Shown here piece after piece: positions 10,219 through 21,101 of a DNA stretch of 64,000 nucleotides. Origin of the DNA: Cloeon dipterum (lineage: Eukaryota; Arthropoda; Insecta; Ephemeroptera; Baetidae); NCBI RefSeq assembly GCF_949628265.1, contig NC_088787.1, forward strand, positions 6,624,501-6,688,500, in the 5' to 3' direction. Position numbers and translations under genes: made by a program. Every line of letters begins with the position of its first letter. Within the stretch, counting starts at the first letter, position 1. The notes beneath the pieces are model-generated. The model saw only the letters and a program-made list of their open reading frames with translations. It searched no databases and had not been told where the DNA came from.

Positions 10219-11930
10219 GAACGTGCAAACTCCCTAGCTAATCTAGGAATGAAGTTTGAGAAAGAACCGTTTCCAGTGGAGCTTCAAATTTTGCTGATTA
10301 TTTTGCTGCTGAGCTCAATTTTCCTGGTCATCACCATTCTGGTGTACACCTTCAGCCCGCAAATTGAATCATTTCACAGAAAGTGCGTGATTTTCTACGC
10401 TGCAAATCAGGCAGCGACTTTCATCGCCTTGACTGTCAAAAGTTATTTTGTCGAGGAAATTCCGGTAAAGACAACGCTCTGCTTTTTATTTGGTAGATGA
10501 GAAGATATATAATAAAAATGGTTCAAATTTAATTTTTGCTTCAATTCTAGGATACATGCCCTTGTATTCGTCTCTTGCCTCCATGTTTTGGCTCAACTCA
10601 ATGTGCATCGACATTTTCTTCGCTTATGAAGGGTGAGACAAGAGTCGTTTTTTTTTATTTAAATTTTGGCCATTGATCGAGATTTCCGAATTAATTTTCC
10701 GATTTGGGTGGTTTAGTTTTTACATTTTCGCCAAAGTCGGTGTTAAGAGATTTGCTAAAATTGTAATTTTCAATATAATTAGAAAAAATTGGTAATCCTT
10801 CTTGCCTTTTGACAATTTTTTAATAACCAATTTTATTATTTTCCATTATACACCATGGAGTAGTTTCACTCAGCCAAATAAATAAGCATTTTTATATAAA
10901 AAGAATTAATTGATTTATTCCATTAAACTAATTTTGCTTAATTAAAGGGAAATCCACTGTGCCAAAGCTGTGGATAAACGCGTTCAACGAATATCCACTC
11001 TACAGTAATTGTATACAAATTACCCGAAGCCATATTTTTAAATTCACAAAAAGCTTTAGAAAATCAAAGACACGAAAATCTTTTCTTTCGAAGAAATGAG
11101 CTAAATCTGCTTGCAGAAATTCCAAATGTGAATTTTTTTATCAAATAATGATGATATTTTTATCGCTGGAGAAATCTTTTCATTTTTGCAATCAGCGATT
11201 TCAATGAATTTGAATAATAGATTTCCCTTTAGTTTAATCCATTTTTTATATGACGATTTTCAAACGAAAATTTAATTGATATCACTGTATTACTGCCCAG
11301 CGTCAAAGACTACTTTGCTATGAGATTTGAAATTCAATGAGAAAAAATGACTAAATATTACTAAAATCCACTTTACACATTTTAATTTTTTACAGAGTTA
11401 TTCGCACGGGAAAATACTACTTTGCAAATTTTGCTGCATATTCGTCTTGCCTGCCAATCGCAATAGTGGTCGTGGCCCTGATTTCCAACCGGATCGACGA
11501 TGAGGACTCCATTTTCAACCCAAATATAGGAAATCGAGTATGCACGTTAAACGGTAAGTTCTAACAAAACCCTCCCTTGTGTATAATTATAATTAAAAAT
11601 TGAAACGGCACAGGCACAGGGCCCGTGTGGCTTTACTACCAAGGACCGAGCTTGATTTTGCTTTTGGCAAACCTCGGCTTGTTGTTCGCAACCTGCGGAA
11701 ACAGCGAGCCATTCAGCACAATGGAGGAAACCGTCCTGACGGTGCCGCAGGGAAAGGAACGGCGCAGAAAGTATTTAATCATGACCCTCTTGGAGGGTTA
11801 CTCGTTCGTCCAAATATCCAGCCAGTACTTTTTTGACATTGACTACAGTATCGTGTTCATTGGTATCTGCCTCGACGTTTCGAGAGGAATTTTTGTCTTT
11901 TTGCTCCTTGTGTGCGCGGACATGTGCTGA
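10219..11930 (+). pseudogene. Methuselah-like gene B: 7TM part without ectodomain, probably decaying
   Basis: Exons 3-6 of the Mth layout remain: 10219-10492, 10551-10632, 11396-11553, 11614-11930, all in frame and encoding TM1 to TM7. Exons 1-2 (signal peptide and ectodomain) are absent. An ATG at 10249 could start a protein of about 268 aa with no signal peptide. Decay signs: the conserved CW at the end of exon 5 is CT; a stop follows VCADM, removing the usual RYVRKSLSSRF tail; the poly(A) signal AATAAA of the paralogues is AATATA at 12027. TM motifs such as FWLNSMCIDIFF are intact, so a short membrane protein cannot be excluded. Large introns 10633-11395 and others are AT-rich without features. 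Confidence 0.7.
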
Positions 11931-12210
11931 GGAAGAGCTTGAGCGGCCGATGTTGTAAGGGCCAGCGTCTAATTAATTTCATGAGAATCTTGAGGAAGAT
12001 TGACATGTTTTAAAAGTTGATTTTTTAATATATTTTTACTTATGAATTTCATGTTAATTATTTTGGACCAGAAACTATTTAAATCGCTTGAAAACTGTAA
12101 AGTCTTAAATTTTGTAATTGAAAATATGAATTTACACTCTGCAGAAAATCAGACCCTGGAAATTACTCTCCTCAAATAAGGCGCGTCATTACAAAATTGG
12201 CGAACCCTGA

Positions 12211-12303
12211 TCATGGGTATCTTTGGTTCTTCGCGGGGAATTTTGCGCCTTGTGTGCGCTGAGAAATATGTGAGAAATAGCTTGAGCAGCCGATTTTGTA
12301 AAG
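12211..12303 (+). pseudogene. Orphan C-terminal relic of an Mth-like gene
   Basis: A short stretch aligns with the end of exon 6 of the neighbours: it reads like TM7 and the tail (LVCAEKYVRNSLSSRFCK allowing frame breaks), with no upstream exons. It lies between the end of gene B and another 5' block, so it marks a further deleted copy. The rest of 11931-12590 has no supportable gene. Confidence 0.6.
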
Positions 12304-12589
12304 ATTATAACGTTATAATATTGGATTTATTTTATTGGCTCATGATAAAATTGGACACTTAAATTATTTTAATTTTTGTAATTTATTTTTCTTCTACTAT
12401 CTCCCTTATTTCGAAATGCGCTTATTATATCTCTAAAAAATTTGAGTCGAACGAAAGTGAAGAATTACACCCCGCATGCTGATGTACCCCAAATATTGGC
12501 GCTTGAGGGGGTTCAATGCATTGCACTCACGGAAACTACCAACATGCAGGCTAGTGTGTTTATCCACCAACAAACGATTCCTGGTAGTG

Positions 12590-12790
12590 TTCGAGATTTT
12601 TATTTATTTTTATTGATAATTGGCAATCGCAGATTACGTGATAAGCCGTTTACAATGACGTCACAGTCAGCAAATTACAAAATACAAAGGCAATTTTTTG
12701 CAGCCCCCGTGTTAGGGGAAAATAAAAGTGTTAGTCCTTTTAGCGACGCCTCTGCGGAGCGAGTTTGAGCGATCCAACCCTACACAGAAA
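12590..12790 (+). promoter_or_regulatory. Orphan Mth 5' block with CRE
   Basis: A 5' block related to that of gene B (GATAAGCCGTTTACAATGACG around a perfect TGACGTCA at 12656-12663, then GACGCCTCTGCGGAGCGAG). A second, different 5' block follows at once, so two blocks stand in tandem before gene C and this one has lost its gene. Confidence 0.5.
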
Positions 12791-12794
12791 TTAC

Positions 12795-13110
12795 TGTGGT
12801 CACCAAAGGGAAACCACCGCCACTGTACAGTTTACTGATCACACCGCGGTCCGCGGTGGCTAATAAAAATATGGAGAAAATAGGCACCATCTGTGGAGGC
12901 GAACAAGAGCTTTTCTTTATTTTGACTGAGCTCGTGATGAACCGCTAAAACGACGTAACGGTCAGCAAAAAACAAAATTCAACTACAAGGTCAGCTTTGC
13001 AGGCCTCGTTAGAGAAAAATAAGAATGTTAGTCTCCAGCGACGCCTCTGTGGAGCAAGACGAGCGAGTTTCAGCGATCCGATCCTACACAGAAACAACGG
13101 CGGGTTCTTG
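12795..13110 (+). promoter_or_regulatory. 5' block of Mth-like gene C, CRE mutated
   Basis: Same order of shared elements as upstream of gene A. The CRE position reads CGACGTAA (12951-12958), two changes from TGACGTCA. The leader segment GAGCGAGTTTCAGCGATC and CCTACACAGAAACAACGG are present, and a GTATAT donor-like site follows at about 13112. The proximal perfect CRE belongs to the orphan block just upstream. Confidence 0.5.
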
Positions 13111-13285
13111 CATGGTATATTTCCTCAAATTTTTTAATCGTATTTCTGCATCAATTTTTTTTAATATTCTCTTCTATTAAAAATATATATCAGACAATTT
13201 AAAAGAAATAATTAATTAAAATAAATATATTAATTAATTAAAGTGGAATATTTCTTTAAAAAGCAAAACAGTCGTTCATAGCGGG

Positions 13286-15968
13286 ATGAAAGCCAGCATT
13301 TTCACCCTGCTGCTCGTCCTGGGGCCTGCTTCGGGCAAAGATTTCTGCGAAGAAAAATTAAGGACGAGTGTGCAGGACGCAGTTCTACTAAAGAATGGAA
13401 CTCTTTTGACCCGCGAGAATGACGCATATCCTGCCGGCACGTTTTGGAAAGACGAGGCAGAAGGGCACTGGTGGGTCTGTCCCTGCCTCTTGGGAAACTG
13501 CATCAGAATTTGCGACAAAGGTTCGAACAATTTTTCATTCACTACATTCACGATGAAAAAATAAATAAAATATGTTTATTTTTTAAAATTCATTTTAATA
13601 ATTAAATAAGGTTGAATTATTAAAAAAAGCAAGAGAATATATCTCTTAATATCATGCTAAATATCTTGGAATTTTATAAAGATAAAGTGTTTCTGACCTG
13701 TTTTAGAATTCGCAGAAGAAGTAATTGAAAATTCTAGTGGATTTGATCTCGTCACGCACTTTCTGTGGAATGAAATTACTGAGACAGACACGCCACCAAT
13801 TGAGTTCTTCAAACAAATACGCCACGCAAAATGTGATGGTGTTTCCAACATTTTAATAAAAGAAGACGTCAGGATCTTGGCGAGCGGAGAGATGAGATTG
13901 GAAAATAAAAGGAAGCTATATGGTGCCGAGGATTACTGTGTTCACCAAATGGTAAAAAAATCAATGTTTTGGCAAGGCTTGGGAACTGTTCTACACATTG
14001 GTTTTTCATGGGATTAAAATTTTATTTGATTTCCTTAGTCAAAAATATATCAATCGCACCGCAGGGAAGAAACTATAATATTACAATAATAGCTTTTAGT
14101 AATTAAAACCATAAATTAATTATTGCTTTTATCTCCTGAAAATTGAATTTCATTAGCAAAACAAAATCTCTGCAAATGATTGGTAGAGCCATTTCAATTT
14201 GCTCCTAAAATATTATTTCGCCTAAAACCCGCCATTTCAGTATATCCCAAACTCAGCAATTAATAAATTTAATAAATTATCCAATCATGAAAAATATGTT
14301 TTTAGGAAGGGAAAAACTCGATACATCTAATGCTCTGCCTAGCCGATCTAGAAGTGAATTTTGAGGAAGAAGCGTCTCCATTGTCTTCAATGGAGATATT
14401 TTACATTATTTACAGGCTTGTTTTGCTGTTGAGCGCAATTTTCCTGGTGTTGACCGTCGTGGCGTACACCCTCAGCCCGCAAATTGAATCGTTTCACAGA
14501 AAAAGCGTGATTTTCTACGCAGCATATTACGCAGTGGGTTTCTTCGCCGTGACTGTCAGCACTAGTTATTTTTCCGGGAAAATTCTGGTAAAGGAGCAGT
14601 GCTTTTTAATTGGTAGAGGAAAAATCGTGTAATTTTTTAAATTTAAAGTTTTATTTTTAAATTGTAGGATACATTGTCTTCTACTTGCATCTCTCCCTCG
14701 TGTTTTGGCTCAACTCTATGTGCATCGACATTTTCTCCGCTTATAAAGGGTGAGACAATTTTAGTCGTATTTTTGTTTTTAATTTGTATTTTTAATAATC
14801 AAGACATCCGGACGAATTTTTAGATTTTTCCGACTTTTTGCAATTTATTTTTTATATTTTTTTGCAGTTCATTTAAGAGAAGAAATTAATGCAATGTGTG
14901 AATGACCTCTATATGTTAAACCATGTGATTTGAAGCAGGCAGTGCAAAATCCAGCGAGCATGATACCGAGAACGCGCTTCCAAGTTCAATCGACGAAAGC
15001 AAAGAGTTTATCTCCCAAGTCAAGCAGCTAGTTTGGCACCACCAATTTTACGACTCTGACCAATTTTTTCGTCTGCGATTGTATTAAACAGCCTTGACGT
15101 ATTTTTAGAGCCACCCTTGTACATAATTTCGGCTTTACAAAATAAAAAATCAATCTGAATCTGAATTCCGCTCTGCAAGGAATACACGTGTAGCTTTTTC
15201 TCACGTTTTATTTTATAACTTTTTAATGCCATACTATAAAATAATTGTATTTAACAAAATGCTTGAATGAACAACAATAGGAGTGGATTGTGAGATTCGA
15301 AAAAATAATTCACTCGCCGAAAAGAGTTAGAATTTTAATCAAATTTAATTTTTGAATATGCTCCTGGCAATTTACACATTTATACTATTTGTTACAGGGT
15401 CCTTCGCACGGGAAGTAACTACTTTGCAAAGTTTGTTGCATATTCGACTGGCTTACCAATCCTAATAGTGGCCGCGGCTCTGTATTTCAACCGGATCAAC
15501 GATGAGTACTCCATTTTCAACCCAAAAATGGGAGACGGACTATGCTGGATAAACGGTAAGCTCCGAAAAATCTTCGAAATAATTGTTAATAAAAATTCAA
15601 TCCCCGTAGGCAAAGAGGCCACGTGGATTTACTACTATGTACCGAACTTGATTTTGCTTTTGGCCAACCTCGGCTTGTTGTTCGCAACCTGCGAAAGAGG
15701 CAACCCCGTTCGCACCACGGAGCGAACCAACCAGACGGTGCCGCGGGAAAAGGAACGGCGCAGAACGTATTTAATACTGACCCTCTTGGCGGGTTACACG
15801 TTCATCATTGAAGTCATCCCGAATATTTATTACTTTACCATCATCATGAGTTTGTTCGGTGCTTCGCAGGGAGTTTTAATCTTTTTGCTCCTCGTGTGCG
15901 CTGACAAGTACGTGAGGAAGAGCTTGAGCAGCCGATTTTTCAAAGGCCAGCCTGCTCAAATAATCTAA
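13286..15968 (+). CDS. Methuselah-like GPCR, complete (gene C, 461 aa)
   Basis: Exons: 13286-13520, 13707-13951, 14306-14612, 14668-14749, 15398-15555, 15610-15968; total length is a multiple of three and there are no internal stops. Signal peptide MKASIFTLLLVLGPASG; ectodomain signature WWVCPCLLGNCIRIC; exon 2 ends in EDYCVHQM; exon 3 holds TM1-TM2 (LSAIFLVLTVVAYTLSP); the constant 82-nt exon 4 encodes TM3 with FWLNSMCIDIF; exon 5 TM4 ending in LCWING; exon 6 TM5-TM7 with the RRRTYLILTLL motif before TM6 and the RYVRKSLSSRF-like tail. The donor of intron 1 is AAAG then GTTCGAAC; here the intron contains in-frame stops, so it must be spliced. Poly(A) signal at 16026-16031. A likely functional receptor. 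Confidence 0.9.
14890..15168 (+). mobile_element. Possible LINE 3'-end fragment in intron 4 of gene C
   Basis: This stretch is absent from the matching intron of genes A, B and D. It ends in ACAAAATAAAAAATCAATC followed by TGAATCTGAA, a simple-repeat ending seen at the 3' termini of many insect non-LTR elements. No protein-coding frame is recognisable, so the call rests on the tail and the insertion pattern only. Confidence 0.35.
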
Positions 15969-16854
15969 TTAACATCTTGAGAATTTTTGGGAAGGCTGAC
16001 TGTTTTTTTTATCAGTTGGTTTTTCAATAAATTTATACGTTTGATATTCCTGGTTATTTTTAGAGCATAAAATCCAATCAAATCGGTTAAATAATATAAA
16101 ATCTGAATTTTCCTCTCAATGAGCATTGAATATTTACACTGTGCAGAAAATCAGACCCTGGAAATTCTCATATTCCCTTAAATAGAGGCTTGAAAACACA
16201 AAAAAGCAATCATTTGTGAACGTCGAGTAAATTTATCTGTGGCAATTTTCTTTTAATGGCCCAAAACACTCATTAATTTATTTTAAAAACATATTTAAAC
16301 TCAAGTGTATTTAAAAAATAAAAAATAAAACAAATTTTCTTAATTTGATATTTATTTATTAATTAGTTTGTTTATTTATTTATTCCTCTAACATGATATT
16401 GTAAGTAAAAACTTACGTCTGTTTGTGCTTAGATATTGCTGTAAGAAAATTTTCAAAACCAAATTTCTGTAAGGATGATCACAATTTGAATTTTCAAAAT
16501 TGTAAAAAAGATAGGCAATTTAAGGTTTGGTAGAAAATTCTATTTTTCCTCATTAAAAGAGCCCTGATTTTCAAGCTGAGTCTACTATTTTAAAATATAC
16601 ATACTTAGTTCAGCACTAACCGATTGGACCCTAAATTTTTATTTGTTTATAATAAACGGTTTTTGCACCTAACTAGCAGATTGTCGAAATTTCATTAAAT
16701 TTGCAGCCATGAAATTGAGTTTTTTTGACACGTCAAATTAGAGTTAAGGTCGCACACACAAACTAAAACTCTTTTTCCTAGTAGTGGAGATGGAATAATA
16801 CATATATATACTTGACGGAAATATTGAATTAAAAAATTAAATTTAAAAATTAAG
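15969..16854. other. 3' flank of gene C
   Basis: After the poly(A) signal (16026) the sequence parallels the flank of gene A (7320-7800). It includes an AT-rich low-complexity patch at 16310-16385. No gene is supportable. Confidence 0.5.
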
Positions 16855-16993
16855 ATGAGAGTAAACATTTTGCTTGTCTTCGGCCTTGCTGCATGAGACG
16901 GACGAAAAGTTGCTCGAGAACGGAAATCTTTTGACGCCAAAGCTATACTTTAAGTTAAACAATGCTTGCTGGACGTTAAAGGAAAAATAAGGA
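16855..16993 (+). pseudogene. Decayed first exon of a further Mth-like copy
   Basis: An ATG at 16855 opens a signal-peptide-like frame (MRVNILLVFGLAA) that stops at once. In a shifted frame it continues DEKLLENGNLLTPKLYF then NACW, which lines up with the VLLKNGTLLT...GTFW stretch of the intact exon 1. A frameshift plus stop and lack of later exons make it a relic. It is more diverged than the other orphans, so it is probably older. Confidence 0.5.
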
Positions 16994-17224
16994 AAAGCCT
17001 AATAAATCTTATACAATATTACTTATTGGGTATCGGCGGCCGGCCTTGCATACGGGTCTGCAGGCGCGCACGTTGGGGCAGATCAGGACAAAGAGAGTCG
17101 CGACGTATAGCAGACAGAAAATGCCGCCCGCTTGAAAAGAATAACAATTAAGACCCACTTGGCATCGTCAGAAAATTATCCAAAATTCAAATTATTAAAA
17201 TTAACATACAAAATGTATTTTATT

Positions 17225-17640
17225 TTGAATCAATCACTTTAAATCCCAAGCATCTAAACAGGGTTGTAAAGACAAATAATGAAATTTATTCCCAATTTCT
17301 ATCAAATAAAAGGGAAACCGCTGCCACTTTACGGTTAATTATACTGATCACCGCGCGGCGGCTAATAAATGAATGGAGCGAGGCGCCGCGTGTTGGCGCT
17401 CGAGAGTTTCTGTTTATTTTGACTGAGCGGCGAGCGCGCGTGGAATCCGTGATGAACCGCTAAAATGACGTCACGCCGCGGTCGGCAAAAAACAAAAATT
17501 CAGCATCAAGGCATCAAGGCCAGCTTTGCCGGCCACGTTAAACAAAAATACAAACAAAGTTAGTCCCGAGCGACGCCTCTGTGGAGCCAGACGAACGAGT
17601 TTCGGCGATCCAATCCTACACAAAAACAACGGTTCGTGAT
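17225..17640 (+). promoter_or_regulatory. 5' block of Mth-like gene D, with CRE
   Basis: The fullest example of the shared block: CTGATCACCGCGCGGCGG, GGCGCTCGAGAG, a perfect TGACGTCA at 17466-17473, GACGCCTCTGTGGAGCC, GAGTTTCGGCGATCCAATCC and ACAAAAACAACGG. Just upstream (about 17030-17150) is GTTGGGGCAGATCAGG and ATAGCAGACAGAAAATGCCG, which recurs in the units at 28500, 38095, 47710 and 61350. Confidence 0.55.
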
Positions 17641-17784
17641 TTTAACTAATTTTTTTACTCATAGTTTTTCATCGTTTTTTAATGCAATTTCAATCAGACT
17701 ATTAGATGAAAGAATTTATGCAATTAGATCTAATAATTAAAGTGGAAATTCCTTTAAAAATCAAAACTGTCGTTTATTAGCGGG

Positions 17785-20201
17785 ATGAAAGCCAGCATTT
17801 TCACCCTGCTGCTCGTCCTTGGGCCGACTTTGGGAAAAGATCTCTGCAAAAAAGAATTAAGGACGAAAGTGCAGGGCACAGTTTTACTAAAGAATGGAAC
17901 AATTTTGACTGGCGACGGTGACAATTATCCTGAGGGCACGTTTTGGAAAGCCGAAGAAGAAGGGTACTGGTGGGTCTGTCCTTGCCTCTTGGGAAACTGC
18001 ATCAGAATTTGCGACAAAGGTTCGAACAATTTTTATCCTCAACATGCGCGACGAATAAAAACATAAAATTTAATGTTGATAATGTTTAAATAAAAAAAAA
18101 TATTTTATAAAAATTCATCAGTGTCTTAAATATGAAAATAGTCAGGATGTATGAACTGTTATAATTTTCTAGATAATGAACAGGAATTTCTGATCTGTTT
18201 TTAGATTTTGCGGAGGAAGAAATTGAATTTTTTAGTGAATATGGGCCCATCTCGCACTTTCTGTGGAATGAAATTATTGAGAAAGACACGCCGCCGGTAG
18301 AGAGCTTCAAACAAATACGCCACGCAGAATGTGATGCTGTTTCCGACATTTTAAAAAAAGAAGAAGTCAGGATTTTAGCGAACGGCAAGATGAGATTGGA
18401 AAACAAAAGCAAGCTTTATGATGCCGAGGACTACTGCGTTCACCAAATGGTAAAAAACCGTTGTTTTTGCAAGGTTTTGGGATAAAATCGGTTTAAAAGA
18501 TTAGTATTGCCGTCTAAATGTGCCGCTAAAAATACCATCTAAAATATTTATTTTTCAAAAACCCATATCAATATCCCAATTAACCCTTTAATATATATAT
18601 TATCCAATCATGAAAAATATTTTTAGGAAGGAAAAAACTCGATACATCTAGTGCACTGCCTAGCTAATCGAAAAAAGGAATTTAAGGAAGAACAGCCGAT
18701 TACAATGTCTCCATCGGAGATATTTCACCTTATTTACACGCTTCTCTCGCTACTGAGCTCAATTTTGTTGATCTTGACCGTTGTGGCGTACACCCTCAGC
18801 CCGCAAATTGAATCGTTTCACAGAAAAAGCGTGATTTTCTACGCAGCAAATCAGGCAGCGACTCTCTTCACCTTGGCTTTCCACAGCTATTTTCTCGGCG
18901 AAATTCCGGGAAGGACTACGACACTCTGCTTTTTATTTGGTAAAAGAGAATAAGTTTAAAATTATTTAAATAAAATTTTTTTGCTACAATTCTAGGATAC
19001 ATCCCCATGTATTCGTCTCTCGCCTCAATGTTTTGGCTCAACTCTTTATGCATCGACCTTTTCTTCGCTTACAAAGGGTAAGAAAAGTTGAGTCATTTTT
19101 TCTTTTGAAATTTTGACCATTGATCAAGATTTTCGAAGTAATTTTCTGACTTTTAGAATTAGTTTTTAATTTTTTGCCAAAGGTTTGGGCCCTAAGTGGG
19201 TTAAGAGATTTGCAATAATTTCAATTTTCAATGTAATTCGTTAAACATTACACTTGCCATCCACAGAGTTTTGAAAAAAATTATTGATCGTTTTAAATGT
19301 CCTTCTCCACTTTCGAAAAATTTGTAACAACCAATTTGATTATTTTTCATATAAAAAATCAAACTTGTAAAAATGTTTTAGAATATTTATATTTGGTTTC
19401 AAAAAATTCAAACTGCAGATAAAATATTCGTTAATTAGCAGAACAATAAAAATATTGTTTCAAGTTAATTTTTCTTAATTTAGAATACTTTTTTAAATTA
19501 GTTTCACTCAGCTAGATTCATCCAAATTTTTATATAATTTAATAAAAATTTTAAAGTTCCCATCCTGGAATTGTTCAAATTGAATTTACCAGAATTTACA
19601 CATTTTAATTTGTTGCAGGGTTATTCGCAAGGGAAGCGACTACTTTGCAAAGTTTGTTGCATATTCGACTGGCTTACCAATTCTAATAGTGGCCGTGGCT
19701 CTAATTTTCAATCTGATCAACGATGAGGACTCCATTTTCAACCCGAATATTGGAGATGGAATATGCTGGATAAACGGTTAGTTCTAAAAAATCTTCGACA
19801 CAATTATTATTAAAAATTCAAACGGCACAGGCTTAGAGGCCAAGTGGATTTACAACATTGTACCGAGCTTGATTTTGCTTGTGGCCAACGTCGGCTTATT
19901 GTCTGCAACTTGCGTAAGAGGGGAGCCGGTCCGCACCACGGAGGAAACCGACCAGACGGTGCCGCAGGAAAAGGAACGGCGCAGAACGTATTTAATACTG
20001 ACCATCTTGGAGGGTTGCACGTTCATCGATGAAGCCGTCCCGAACTTTTATGACGGTGCCTACTTTATCTTGATCATGATGAGTTTGTTCATTGCTTCGC
20101 TGGGAGTTTTAATTTTTTTGCTCCTTGTGTGTGCTGACAGGTATGTGAGGAAAAGCTTGAGCAGCCGATTTTGTAAAGGCCAGCGTGCTCAAATAATCTA
20201 A
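17785..20201 (+). CDS. Methuselah-like GPCR, complete (gene D, 467 aa)
   Basis: Exons: 17785-18019, 18205-18449, 18627-18939, 18996-19077, 19619-19776, 19831-20201, frame kept throughout. Signal peptide MKASIFTLLLVLGPTLG; WWVCPCLLGNCIRIC in the ectodomain; EDYCVHQM at the exon 2 end; TM1-TM2 in exon 3; TM3 FWLNSLCIDLFF; TM4 in exon 5 ending ICWING; TM5-TM7 in exon 6 with RRRTYLILTIL and the VRKSLSSRFCKGQ tail. Intron 1 again uses the unusual AAAG|GTTCGAAC donor, and intron 5 uses GTTAGT. Poly(A) signal 20256-20261. It is the last complete receptor in the array and converges on the LRR gene, with a CTCF-like site in between. Confidence 0.9.
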
Positions 20202-20603
20202 TTAACTTCTTGAGAATTATAAGACAGCTTGACTGTTTTTAAAAGTTGATTTTTCAATAAATTTTTACTTTTCAATTTCTTGTCTATTAATATAGACCAT
20301 AGAAACCAAAATACTGTTGAATCTAAAATTTTGACTTTCGAAATCTTAATTTTCATTCCAAGCAGTGAATATTTACACTACAGAAAATTATACACTAGAA
20401 ATTACTCTCCTAAAAAAAGGGCTTTGAAACAATTTTTGGAATAAACAAACTTTTTCGGCGATTCTACGGTGAATGGTTGACCCAATTTTGGTTTTCAGCT
20501 CGGCAAAAGAAAACATATTAAGTGAAGAATGCACAGTAGCAGGATTAAGTCTGAAAACGCAGCGGAAGTGTCTCAAAACTAAATTTTTAAGAAATAATAT
20601 GGT

Positions 20604-20618
20604 GGCGCCATCTGCTGG
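20604..20618 (-). promoter_or_regulatory. CTCF-like binding site
   Basis: The minus strand reads CCAGCAGATGGCGCC, a full match to the CCASYAGRKGGCRSY-type CTCF core. It lies in the 900 bp between the end of the Mth array and the first LRR gene, a place where an insulator would make sense. The rest of 20202-20900 holds no gene. Binding is not shown by sequence alone. Confidence 0.55.
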
Positions 20619-20903
20619 CGGCATCGAACAATAAGGGTGTATACAACTGGTTAATTTTAATTAATTTAGTTTTAATTTAAAAAAATTAGTCGCAGTAAAT
20701 TCTTTAAAGCACAAGATAAAAAAACCCGTTTTCTTTACTTCAGCTAATTTTGGGTGTTCAATAAAGATTTCATTCGTTTTCTCGGCAATGAGAGCGCATA
20801 TAAGTCAATCGATATCATTTTCCATTCAATCAATAATTTCTGGTTGTTGATTTTATTTTGCCGTAAAAATTACTGCTGACAAAACTTTTCTTTCTTTCGT
20901 CGC

Positions 20904-21039
20904 GGTCCGTGGAGACCACGTGGCCGCTGGCTGGCATCTGTCCTGTGCCCCACACAGGGAGCCTGCCTGCGAGGAGCCCCACGTTGGCACCGATTGTGGC
21001 CGTCTGGGTGCCCGCGTTACCCTTTTTGTTAATTAACAT
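20904..21039 (-). pseudogene. Decayed repeat-protein fragment downstream of LRR copy 1
   Basis: The minus strand reads GNAGTQTATIGANVG, matching one repeat unit of the 33-residue repeat protein at 29651-30206, followed by WGTGQMPASGHVVS, which no longer keeps the repeat. Only one unit survives. It sits directly 3' of the LRR gene, where the longer copies sit in the other units. Confidence 0.6.
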
Positions 21040-21101
21040 ATCTCATGGAAAAGGTAATGAAATAATAATATGTGCAAAAGATACAATTTAAAGCAGTTTA
21101 A

